In this document: piece after piece, positions 26,410-34,557 of the stretch
Position numbering within the stretch: position 1 is the first letter of the stretch
How the letters are laid out: each line of letters opens with the position of its first letter
DNA from: Pseudomonas fluorescens
Lineage (GTDB): Bacteria > Pseudomonadota > Gammaproteobacteria > Pseudomonadales > Pseudomonadaceae
Direction of reading: 5' to 3'
Assembly: GCF_902497895.1 (NCBI RefSeq)
Contig: NZ_CABVHQ010000006.1
Span: 62,001 to 126,000, forward strand
Length of the DNA stretch: 64,000 bases
Notes under the pieces: model-generated
Databases searched by the model: none
What the model saw: the letters and a program-made list of their open reading frames with translations, nothing else
Told to the model about the DNA's origin: nothing
Translations under genes and position numbers: made by a program

Positions 26410-28629
26410 ATGCACAATGACGGGAATGTAGTGCCTTTGCGCAGGGCCGGTACTGATCGGGCGAACTCTTCGCCGCTCGCCCGCCTGCCTGTCATTCTGC
26501 TTCAGGTTCACGACAAGGCCGCACAGCAGCTCAGGCATGGTTTGCAGGTGTTGTTCGATAACGCCGACGGCGCCTTGTTCGACATGACTGACAGAGCTCA
26601 CAACAGTGTGGATCAGCACACCCTCTTCGAAGCCATGCGCGACGTGCGGCTCAAGCGCAAAAGCATCGAGCGTGGTTTTCTCGAGCAATTCTTCGAGGCC
26701 TTTGCCGGCCTCGCTGTATACGATCAGGCGCAAGCGCCGTTGCCCCAGGCCCTGACCTACGACCCATCAGTGCACAATCCCGATGATGAACTTGAAAGAT
26801 CCGTGGCGCTGGATGCCATGGTCACCAGGGTGCTCAGTCGCGACGGTTTCGCCCTTGGTCAATTGACCGCACGCTTGAGCGCGTTGCTGGGCAAGCGTCT
26901 CGAGGATCAGCACAACCCTGTTGGCCCGGCCATGCTCTGCGAGTATTTCTTGCAGGCCGGGCGCAATCTGGGGGTAGAGATCAAGGTCAAGCTGGTCCTT
27001 CTCAAACTGTTCGATAAGTACGTGCTCAGTGAGGCTGATCAACTCTATACCCAAGCCAATCAACTGTTGATCGCTACCGGTGTATTGCCCCGACTCAAGG
27101 CCGCCCCGGCCCGCCGGGCGTCGGATCGAGCAGCCATCAGCGCAGGTGCCGGGCAAATCGAACCCGGCATGGCCAGGTCCGGCAATGCGCAGATCGACGA
27201 GGGCGTGCAGGAAGTCTTCGCCGCGTTGCAGGCGTTGCTGCTTCACGTCAGGGGCAGTCTGGCACCGACCCTGGAAGCCTGTGCGCAGACTCAGCCCATT
27301 TCGACCCGGGATCTGCTGCGGCTGCTCTCGCATCTGCAACAGCACGTTCCCGGACCCAGTGCCCAGGATGATTTCGATCTACGTAATCAGCTCGAACAAC
27401 TGCTGACCCGGGGCAGCGTCAAAAGTGGCAGATCCCGGGTAGTCGGCGTGGCTGATGAAGACGTGATCAACCTGATGGCGATGCTCTTCGAGTTCATCCT
27501 CGATGATCGAAATCTGCCCGACTCACTCAAAGCGCTCATCGGTCGCCTGCAGATCCCGATGCTCAAAGTCGCGGTGCTGGACAAGAGCTTTTTCAGCCGC
27601 TGCAGTCATCCCGCCCGCCGCCTGCTCAATGAAATCGCCGCCGCAGCCCTGGGCTGGGGCGAGTGCGATGATCACCAGCGCGACGGCCTGTACCTGCGTA
27701 TCGAACAGGTGGTACAGCGGCTGTTGAATGATTTTGCCGATGACCCAGCGATCTTCTCGGAACTGCTGGTCGAATTTCTCGCCTTCACTGGCGCCGAGCG
27801 CCGTCGCAGCGAGCTGCTGGAGCAGCGCACGCGTGACGCCGAAGAAGGCCGGGCGAAGACACAACAGGCTCGTCAGTGCGTCGAGCAAGCCCTCAATCAG
27901 CGGTTGTTGGGCAAAGTCTTGCCGCAAATCGTCGTGGTTTTTTTGCAGGAGGCCTGGAGCAAGGTGTTGTTGCTGGCCTGCCTCAAGCACGGTGAACAGT
28001 CGGCCGAGTGGCAAGCCGGTTTGCAGACCATGGATGAGTTGATCTGGAGCGTGCAGCGCCACGAGGACGCAGAGGCGGGTCTGCAGCTGCTCAATCTGGT
28101 GCCAGGCCTGCTCAAGGCACTCCGTGAAGGCTTGAGCGGCGCGGCATTCGATCCTTTTGCCACCGGCGAGTTTTTCAGTCAGTTGGAAAAGTTGCATGTG
28201 CAGGTGTTCGAGCCGCTGGAGCGGGGCCCGGCCAGTGCATGCGACGCACGTTTCCCGGCGATGATCGAGGTGCGCCAGGAGATTGTCCTGAAGACTGCCG
28301 ATGAGGGGCCTGTTGAAGTGGCCGCGGGGCGTCTGGCCGCGGATGACGCCGGCCTGCTTCAGGTCGAGCAGTTGCGTCCCGGGTGTTGGGTCGAGTTCCA
28401 GGAAGACCATGACAACACGCTGCGGTGCAAGCTGGCGGCGATTATCCAGTCAACGGGCAACTATGTTTTCGTCAACCGTACGGGGATGAAAGTGCTTGAG
28501 CGAACCCGTATCGAGCTGGCTCTGGAGTTCCGTCGAGGTGTTGTGCGAAAACTCGATGACACCTTGTTGTTCGACCGGGCACTGGAGTCGGTCCTCGGCA
28601 ACCTGCGCCGACTCAATCGTGGCAAGTGA
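26410..28629 (+). CDS. DUF1631 family protein
   Basis: 739-aa soluble protein matching the DUF1631 family encoded beside nadC and ampDE in pseudomonads (the P. aeruginosa PA4523 position). Largely helical, with a VRLKRKSIERGFLEQFFEAF segment near the N-terminus and a PilZ-like C-terminal stretch (LRPGCWVEFQEDHDNTLRCKLAAI... YVFVNRTGMKV). The family is uncharacterised; a PilZ-like end would suggest cyclic-di-GMP, but the RxxxR/DxSxxG pattern is not clear. ATG 26410 follows CCGGAGG. Confidence 0.8.
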   Translation: MHNDGNVVPLRRAGTDRANSSPLARLPVILLQVHDKAAQQLRHGLQVLFDNADGALFDMTDRAHNSVDQHTLFEAMRDVRLKRKSIERGFLEQFFEAFAGLAVYDQAQAPLPQALTYDPSVHNPDDELERSVALDAMVTRVLSRDGFALGQLTARLSALLGKRLEDQHNPVGPAMLCEYFLQAGRNLGVEIKVKLVLLKLFDKYVLSEADQLYTQANQLLIATGVLPRLKAAPARRASDRAAISAGAGQIEPGMARSGNAQIDEGVQEVFAALQALLLHVRGSLAPTLEACAQTQPISTRDLLRLLSHLQQHVPGPSAQDDFDLRNQLEQLLTRGSVKSGRSRVVGVADEDVINLMAMLFEFILDDRNLPDSLKALIGRLQIPMLKVAVLDKSFFSRCSHPARRLLNEIAAAALGWGECDDHQRDGLYLRIEQVVQRLLNDFADDPAIFSELLVEFLAFTGAERRRSELLEQRTRDAEEGRAKTQQARQCVEQALNQRLLGKVLPQIVVVFLQEAWSKVLLLACLKHGEQSAEWQAGLQTMDELIWSVQRHEDAEAGLQLLNLVPGLLKALREGLSGAAFDPFATGEFFSQLEKLHVQVFEPLERGPASACDARFPAMIEVRQEIVLKTADEGPVEVAAGRLAADDAGLLQVEQLRPGCWVEFQEDHDNTLRCKLAAIIQSTGNYVFVNRTGMKVLERTRIELALEFRRGVVRKLDDTLLFDRALESVLGNLRRLNRGK

Positions 28630-28691
28630 TCGCAACCTGGGTGCCGATCGCGGCATACTGGGCCATCAAAGTCGTCGTGGAAGGAACCTGT

Positions 28692-29252
28692 ATGCAGTTG
28701 GACCCCGCTAGCGGTTGGTTTCAGGGGGTACGTCATTGCCCGTCGCCAAACTTCAATGGGCGCCCCACGGGTGAGATTTCTCTGCTGGTGATCCATAACA
28801 TCAGTCTGCCGCCGGCCCGGTTCGCGACAGGCAAAGTGCAGGAATTTTTCCAGAATCGCCTGGATGTTACTGAGCATCCCTATTTTGCCGGGATAGCCGA
28901 CCTTCGGGTGTCCGCTCATTTCTTGATCGAACGTGACGGCACGATCACTCAGTTTGTCTCCTGTCTTGAGCGTGCCTGGCACGCGGGCGTTTCACGCTTC
29001 GGTGAGCGCGAGGGCTGTAATGATTTTTCCTTGGGCATCGAACTGGAAGGCACTGACGAACTACCCTTCACCGAGGCTCAGTATCAGGCGCTGATTGCCT
29101 TGACCCGGCAATTACGGGAAGCCTTCACGGCGATCACACCGCAGCGCATCTGTGGCCATAGCGATATTGCCCCGGGACGCAAGACCGATCCGGGGCCGGC
29201 ATTCGACTGGGCACGCTTTCGCGCAGCCTTGGGTAAAGGGGAAGAACAATGA
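28692..29252 (+). CDS. ampD: 1,6-anhydro-N-acetylmuramyl-L-alanine amidase AmpD
   Basis: Cytoplasmic zinc amidase that removes the peptide from anhydro-muropeptides during wall recycling; loss derepresses AmpC beta-lactamase. 186 aa from ATG 28692 (MQLDPASGWFQGVRHCPSPNF), preceded by AAGGAAC. Amidase_2 fold with zinc ligands in LLVIHNISLP and CGHSDIAPGRKTDPGPAFDW, and FGEREGCNDFSLGIELEG. The stop overlaps ampE (ATGA). Confidence 0.95.
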   Translation: MQLDPASGWFQGVRHCPSPNFNGRPTGEISLLVIHNISLPPARFATGKVQEFFQNRLDVTEHPYFAGIADLRVSAHFLIERDGTITQFVSCLERAWHAGVSRFGEREGCNDFSLGIELEGTDELPFTEAQYQALIALTRQLREAFTAITPQRICGHSDIAPGRKTDPGPAFDWARFRAALGKGEEQ

Positions 29253-30085
29253 GTTTTCTGGTGTTACTGCTGGCGGTCTGGGTCGAGAAGTTCTCGGCCT
29301 TGCGTCATCGGGTCCAGCGCGACAGCGGATGGCTGCGCGAATTGGCCAAACTGGAGGCTAGTCCCCGACTGGCAAACCGGCCCTGGCTGGTGTTGACGCT
29401 GTTGGTGCTACTGCCGGTTGCCGTACTGGGGTTGTTGCTGGTAGTGCTGGACCCGGTTTTCTATGGCTTGTTGGCCTTGCCGATTCATTTGCTGGTGGTG
29501 ATCTACAGTCTCGGGCGCGGGGATTTGCTGGGCGGCCTGGGGCCGTTTCGTGATGCCTGGCGTCGTGAAGACCTGCAGGCCGCCGCTCATGTCGCCAAGC
29601 GTGACCTGGATATTTGCGCCGACAGCGGCGAGCAGTTGCTGGGACGGGTTCAAGGGTATTTGCTGTGGGAGGCCTATCAGGGCTTTTTTGCGGTGATTTT
29701 CTGGTACTTCCTGCTGGGTCCGGTCGCGGCGTTGAGCTATCGCTTGCTGGCGTTGGCCGCCGAGCACGGGAAAAATCCGCAGCTGGTGGAAACCGCCGCG
29801 CAAATGCGCCATGCCTTCGATTGGTTGCCGGTACGGTTGCTGGCGGCAAGTTTCGCGCTGGTCGGCAACTTTGTTGCGGTCGGCCGAGTGATGTTGCATG
29901 AGTTGCTCAACTGGAATATCAGCGCCGCGCAGCTGGTGGAAAAAGTCGGCCTGGTGGCCGGCGAGATTCCGTCGCCTATGGTCGGTGCTGATGGCATCAG
30001 CAGTCTGGACGGGTTGTGGGAACTGCTGCTCCGGGCTGCCGTGCTCTGGTATGCCGGTTTTGCGTTGTGGACGGTGTTGTTCTGA
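29249..30085 (+). CDS. ampE: Regulatory signalling modulator protein AmpE
   Basis: Inner-membrane protein co-transcribed with ampD; its exact role in beta-lactamase induction is unclear. 278 aa with several hydrophobic helices (LVLTLLVLLPVAVLGLLLVVLDPVFYGLLAL, GFFAVIFWYFLLGPVAALSYRLLAL, C-terminal LLRAAVLWYAGFALWTVLF) and the conserved WREDLQAAAHVAKRD / WEAYQGFFAVIFWY segments. Translationally coupled to ampD. Confidence 0.9.
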   Translation: MSFLVLLLAVWVEKFSALRHRVQRDSGWLRELAKLEASPRLANRPWLVLTLLVLLPVAVLGLLLVVLDPVFYGLLALPIHLLVVIYSLGRGDLLGGLGPFRDAWRREDLQAAAHVAKRDLDICADSGEQLLGRVQGYLLWEAYQGFFAVIFWYFLLGPVAALSYRLLALAAEHGKNPQLVETAAQMRHAFDWLPVRLLAASFALVGNFVAVGRVMLHELLNWNISAAQLVEKVGLVAGEIPSPMVGADGISSLDGLWELLLRAAVLWYAGFALWTVLF

Positions 30086-30143
30086 CGCCACGGTGGTGAA
30101 CATCATTGTGATGAAGGTGGTTTGTTGTGGGAAGGGGGCTTGT

Positions 30144-30277
30144 TGTGGCGAGGGGGCTTGCCCCCGCTGGAGCGCGAAGCGGTCCTAAAAATCGGTAACC
30201 GCGTTTTATCTGGCAGAGCGCATTAGCCCGTTTTACGACTGCTTCGCAGCCGAACGGGGGCAAGCCCCCTCGCCACA
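30144..30277. repeat. REPIN: two opposed REP palindromes
   Basis: TGTGGCGAGGGGGCTTGCCC (30144-30163) and its inverted counterpart ending CCCCCTCGCCACA (30255-30277) bracket a 90-bp spacer. This is the GTGGCGAGGGGGCTTGCCCCC REP family of fluorescent pseudomonads. It fills most of the 354-bp gap between ampE and the chemotaxis gene. Confidence 0.85.
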
Positions 30278-30325
30278 AAGGGACCTCATACCTCCTCTAA
30301 GGGTCCGTCCCCCCCCCGGTTAACC

Positions 30326-30352
30326 TTAAGTTACACAACTCTCTGCCGATTT
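30326..30352 (+). promoter_or_regulatory. Sigma-28 (FliA) type promoter
   Basis: TTAAG (30326-30330), 14-nt spacer, GCCGATTT (30345-30352). This closely follows the flagellar sigma-28 consensus (TAAG - about 15 - GCCGATAA) and lies 88 bp before a chemotaxis transducer gene. Confidence 0.7.
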
Positions 30353-30439
30353 AAGTTATACAAGCATCAGCGCTAAATAGTGGCTTTTTGCTGCTATTGT
30401 GCGACTGCCCATAACAATAATAGGTAAGGGAGACTTCTT

Positions 30440-32470
30440 GTGAAGAGCTTGCTCTATCCCGCCGTCGCACTGATGAACCGCTTGAGCTTCGGTATGAAGT
30501 TCAGCCTGATCAGTGTTCTGTTTTTCCTGCCGATGCTGGTGACCAATTTCTATCTGGTCCGCGACTCCTATCGCGAGTTCCAGGGCACCCAGGTTGAACT
30601 GCAAAGCCTTGACCTGCTGGGAAGCAGCCTGACGCTGCGGCGCGATCTGGAGACCCTGAATAACCTGGTACAGATCAACGTCGCCCTGGGTCAGTCCGGC
30701 AAGGCCGGGGATGTCGAGTCGAAGATCGCGGCGCTTGAGCAGAGTGTTCTGGAGCGTATGCAGGGGTTGGCGGCAGTGACCATCGACCCGGAGCAGATCA
30801 GCGTCTTCGATGAAAAACGCGATGAAGTGATTGCGGCGTTCAAGGCTCAGCAAGCCGTGACCTCGTTGCAAAGCAAAAGCGCGCTGATCGGCAAGTTGCT
30901 TGGCAGCGCGCAGATTTTCAGCCAGATCATCGCCAGCCAGTCCGGCTTGAGCCGCGATAACCAAAGCGACATGCGCCAATTGAGTGAACTGATTACCAGT
31001 GTCACCCCGCAAGTCACGCAAATCCTCGGCGAAGGCCGGGCCATCGGCAGCTATTCCCTGGGCCAGGGTTTTCTCAACTCGTCCTCGAGCACTCGCTTCG
31101 ATGAACTGTTACAACAAATTGAGAAGCTCCAGGCCGAGTACGGCTTGAAACTGCAGGATGCGCTGGGCTCGAGCAAGGCCGCCAGCGCGGCTCTGGAGCC
31201 AATGGCCAGTGCCAGCAGAAGCACACTCAAGCAGGGCAGCGAGCTGTTCGAAGAACAAGTGGTGATGGTCGATACACTGGATGCCCCCTGGCCAGCCTTT
31301 TACGATCAGGTCAGCGGGTTGATGGCGCAGACTTATCAACTGAATGAGGCCACGTTGAATTTCCTCGGCGTGGAGTTGCAGCAACGGCTGCACCAGAACC
31401 GCACGCATATGGTGTTGCTGGTGGTGGCCCTGGCGGCGGTGTTCCTGCTGATCGTTTATCTCTACGGCGGTTTCTATTATTCGACCCGAACCACGCTCAA
31501 GACTCTGGGTGAGGTGATGGACAAGGTCGCGGCGGGGGACATGACCGTCTCCTTTACCGCTCAAAGTCGCGATGAACTGGGTGAATTGGGCAACGTGTTC
31601 AATGGCACCGTGGTGAAGATCCATGACCTGATCGAACGGGTGGGCAAGACCGTCAGTGAAGTCGAGCGTCAGGCCGGTCAGGTGGAATCGGTATCGGCCC
31701 GGAGCAATCAGGCAGTGGCCGGGCAGCGCAGCCAGATCGAGCAGGTGGCGACGGCGATGAATCAGATGTCGACGACCTCCCAGGAAGTCGCCCGCAGTGC
31801 GGCCGCGGCGGTCAGCAGCGCCCACAGCGTCAACGACGAAACCATCAACGGGCGTGGCCTGGTGGAGTCGCAACAGGGCAGCATTGCCCAGTTGGCCAGT
31901 GAGATTGACCAGTCAGTACTGGTGATCAATCAATTGGCCAGCGATAGCCAGTCCATCAGTCGGGTACTGGAAGTGATCAAAAGTATCGCCGAGCAGACCA
32001 ACCTGTTGGCGCTCAATGCCGCCATCGAGGCGGCGCGGGCCGGTGAGCAGGGGCGCGGTTTCGCGGTGGTGGCCGACGAGGTCCGGACGCTGGCCAAGCG
32101 TACTCAGCAATCGACTGAAGAAATCGAGCAGATGATTGCCAAGCTGCACAGCGGTGTGGGCGCGGCGGTAAAAGCCATGGGCGTCAGTCATCAGATGGCC
32201 AGCGGTACGGTCAGCCAGTCGGAAAAGGTTCAGCAAGCGCTGGAAAACATCCTCGGCGCAGTCGGGATGATCGTCGACCAGAACCAGCAGATTGCTGCGG
32301 CGGTCGAGCAGCAAACCGCGGTGGCTCATGATATCGATCAAAACATCGTCGAGATCAACCGCGCCGGTGAACGCACCGCCGAAGGCGCGCACCAGACCGA
32401 AAACGCCAGTCGGCAGCTGTCGGCGCAGGTGGTGCAGTTGAAGCAGCTGATCAGCACGTTCCGGGTTTGA
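30440..32470 (+). CDS. Methyl-accepting chemotaxis protein
   Basis: 676 aa membrane chemoreceptor starting at GTG 30440 after AAGGGAG. A first membrane helix (about 18-38, [20 protein letters not shown]) is followed by a long, helical periplasmic ligand-binding region (about 39-315), a second helix (about 317-340, [21 protein letters not shown]), a HAMP domain, and the cytoplasmic signalling hairpin with [38 protein letters not shown]. Position next to ampE matches the P. aeruginosa PA4520 transducer. Ligand unknown. Confidence 0.94.
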   Translation: MKSLLYPAVALMNRLSFGMKFSLISVLFFLPMLVTNFYLVRDSYREFQGTQVELQSLDLLGSSLTLRRDLETLNNLVQINVALGQSGKAGDVESKIAALEQSVLERMQGLAAVTIDPEQISVFDEKRDEVIAAFKAQQAVTSLQSKSALIGKLLGSAQIFSQIIASQSGLSRDNQSDMRQLSELITSVTPQVTQILGEGRAIGSYSLGQGFLNSSSSTRFDELLQQIEKLQAEYGLKLQDALGSSKAASAALEPMASASRSTLKQGSELFEEQVVMVDTLDAPWPAFYDQVSGLMAQTYQLNEATLNFLGVELQQRLHQNRTHMVLLVVALAAVFLLIVYLYGGFYYSTRTTLKTLGEVMDKVAAGDMTVSFTAQSRDELGELGNVFNGTVVKIHDLIERVGKTVSEVERQAGQVESVSARSNQAVAGQRSQIEQVATAMNQMSTTSQEVARSAAAAVSSAHSVNDETINGRGLVESQQGSIAQLASEIDQSVLVINQLASDSQSISRVLEVIKSIAEQTNLLALNAAIEAARAGEQGRGFAVVADEVRTLAKRTQQSTEEIEQMIAKLHSGVGAAVKAMGVSHQMASGTVSQSEKVQQALENILGAVGMIVDQNQQIAAAVEQQTAVAHDIDQNIVEINRAGERTAEGAHQTENASRQLSAQVVQLKQLISTFRV

Positions 32471-32472
32471 GC

Positions 32473-33270
32473 TTAGTCCTGACCCAGGGGCCAGTTGAAC
32501 ACGCCGCAGGCATTGGCAGTGCTGGCTGTGGCCAGTTGCTCTGGGCTGACGGCCATGATCTCGGCCAGCGCCGCACAAATCGCCGGCAGATGCTGCGGGC
32601 TGTTGCGTTGGCCGGGGTACATGGCGGGCGCCATATCCGGCGAGTCGGTTTCCAGTACCACGGCATCCAACGGTAAGTCTTTGAGGACTCTGTGCATGCG
32701 CAGCGCCTGCGGCCAGGTCGCGGCGCCGCCCAGTCCGAGTTTGAAACCGAGCTTGAGGTATTCGCGGGCCTCTTCCTGGCTGCCGGCGAAGGCGTGGATG
32801 ATGCCCGCGCGCTTGAGGCGAAACCGCTTGAGGGTGGCGATAGTGGCCGCGTGACTGCGACGGACATGCAACAGCGCCGGAAGCTGAAAGTCGGCCGCCA
32901 GTTGCAGCTGTGCTTCGAGCAGCGCTTGTTGGCGCTCTCGGTCGAGGTGTTCGAGAAAATAATCGAGGCCGATCTCGCCCACCGCGCACACTTGGCGATG
33001 GCCGGCCAGGCGCGTCAGCCAGTCGCCGAGTTCAGTCAGGTGTGCGGGGCAATGCTCATCGACGTATACCGGGTGCAAGCCGAATGCGGCATACAGGTCC
33101 GGATCGCTCTGCACCAGATCCCAGACACGCTGCCAGTTTCGCTGATAAACCCCCAACACCACTATTCGCCGTACCCCCAGGGCGCGGCAGTCCGCCAGCA
33201 GCGCCTGGCGATCGTCGTCGAAGTCCGGAAAGTCCAGATGGGTGTGAGTGTCGATCAGCTCCACGTTCAC
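32473..33270 (-). CDS. TatD family metal-dependent hydrolase
   Basis: 265 aa from GTG 33270. TatD-type TIM-barrel hydrolase: metal-binding THTHLDFPDFDDD at the start, CAVGEIGLDYF, HVRRSHAATIATLKR, IIHAFAGSQEEAREY and LETDSPDMAP. TatD proteins are DNases or 3'-5' exonucleases, but substrate cannot be told from sequence. The start overlaps the cra stop by 4 nt (GTGA), so it is translationally coupled to the regulator. It converges on the chemoreceptor with a 2-bp gap. Confidence 0.88.
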   Translation of the reverse strand: MNVELIDTHTHLDFPDFDDDRQALLADCRALGVRRIVVLGVYQRNWQRVWDLVQSDPDLYAAFGLHPVYVDEHCPAHLTELGDWLTRLAGHRQVCAVGEIGLDYFLEHLDRERQQALLEAQLQLAADFQLPALLHVRRSHAATIATLKRFRLKRAGIIHAFAGSQEEAREYLKLGFKLGLGGAATWPQALRMHRVLKDLPLDAVVLETDSPDMAPAMYPGQRNSPQHLPAICAALAEIMAVSPEQLATASTANACGVFNWPLGQD

Positions 33271-34262
33271 GCCTCGTGAATGCGCTGCTTGAAGGTCCGG
33301 GCGATGGCCTGTACGCCGGGTTGGTAATGCTGTTCTTCAATCGCTGCCAGGGCCAGCTGCAAGGCTTTGTCGGCAATCAGCTGATGTTGCTGGGCCATGG
33401 CATTCACCGGCAGCGGCAGGAAGTCCAGCAACTGGGTGTCGCCGAAGGTGCCGAGGCGCAGCGGTCGGGATTTGAGCGGGTAGTCATGCAGGGCATCGAA
33501 TACACCCTGAAGCAGCACATAGGAAGTAGTGACCAGCGCATCCGGCAAGTGGCCGAGGCGTTGGAGCAACTCTTCCATCAATTGCCGTCCGCAGTCGCGG
33601 CTGAACGCTTCGCCGTGCTCGATCAGCATCTCGCCGTCGAACCCGGACAAGGCCTGCTTGAAGCCGGCGGCACGCTCCTGGCTGATGCTCAGCTCGGGCC
33701 GCGCACCGATCAGCGCAATCTGCCGCGGCAAAGGCTGCAACAGGCTGCGGGTGAGCTGCAGGCTGGCCTCTTGATCATCGCTGATCACCGAGCAGAAATG
33801 CTCAGGCTCCATCACCCGGTCGATGGCGATGATTGGCAGGCCCTTGGCCTGTAACTGGCGATAGCTGTCATCATCGGACGGCAGGCAGCTGGCGACGAAC
33901 AGCGCGTCGCAGCGCCGGGCGCGAAACAGTTGCAGCAATTGCCGCTCGCTGTCCGGCGCATCGTCGGAGCTGGCGATCAGCAATTGATAACCGCGGGCGC
34001 GGGCACCTTGTTCGAGCAGTTTGGCGATTCGCGCGTAACTGGGGTTTTCCAGGTCCGGCAGAATGAAACCCAGGGTGCGCGTATGCCGGCTGCGCAGCCC
34101 GGCCGCTTGCGGGTTAGGCGTGAAGCCATGGAGTTCGACCACCGCCTGCACACGCTCGACGGTGCTGCGACTGATCCGCTGTTGTTCGGCCTTGCCGTTT
34201 ATGACGTAGCTGGCGGTGGTGACCGACACACCGGCCAGTTGGGCGATATCACTGAGTTTCAA
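33267..34262 (-). CDS. cra: Catabolite repressor/activator Cra (FruR), LacI family
   Basis: Represses fruBKA; in P. putida its inducer is fructose-1-phosphate. 331 aa from TTG 34262, giving the family start KLSDIAQLAGVSVTTASYVI and preceded by AAGGA at 9 nt; an ATG at 34301 would add 13 residues without an evident ribosome site. N-terminal LacI helix-turn-helix, then a periplasmic-binding-like effector domain (TLGFILPDLENPSYARIAKLLEQGAR; IAIDRVMEPEHFCSVISDD). Divergent from fruB, with an operator between them. Confidence 0.92.
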   Translation of the reverse strand: MKLSDIAQLAGVSVTTASYVINGKAEQQRISRSTVERVQAVVELHGFTPNPQAAGLRSRHTRTLGFILPDLENPSYARIAKLLEQGARARGYQLLIASSDDAPDSERQLLQLFRARRCDALFVASCLPSDDDSYRQLQAKGLPIIAIDRVMEPEHFCSVISDDQEASLQLTRSLLQPLPRQIALIGARPELSISQERAAGFKQALSGFDGEMLIEHGEAFSRDCGRQLMEELLQRLGHLPDALVTTSYVLLQGVFDALHDYPLKSRPLRLGTFGDTQLLDFLPLPVNAMAQQHQLIADKALQLALAAIEEQHYQPGVQAIARTFKQRIHEA

Positions 34263-34409
34263 CCCGGGATTTCCTTGTTGTTTTGGAGCTTGCCCCGACA
34301 TTTTGTCCGATCGTAACCGATCCGGGCAGGGGACCATTGTCACAACTGCAATCGACGGGTAGGGCTTCAAGGATGAGCGATAATCGAGTAACGTGGCAAA
34401 TATTATAGA

Positions 34410-34421
34410 TTAAACGTTTCA
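34410..34421. promoter_or_regulatory. Cra (FruR) operator
   Basis: TTAAACGTTTCA, the sequence I recall as the FruR/Cra site upstream of fruB in P. putida. It lies between cra and fruB, next to a TATTAT box at 34401-34406, about 137 bp before the fruB start. Expected to block fruBKA transcription until fructose-1-P accumulates. Confidence 0.8.
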
Positions 34422-34557
34422 GCAGGCGTATTTTCAGGGGGTAAACGAATTGGGCCGGCTCTGCCAAGAAGTCGCCCGAGGCTGTTCTGACAATAAGCCT
34501 AAGCTGATTCATTCAAAACAATACCTAGCGCCTACCTTGCGCTAAATAGGAGAAAGC

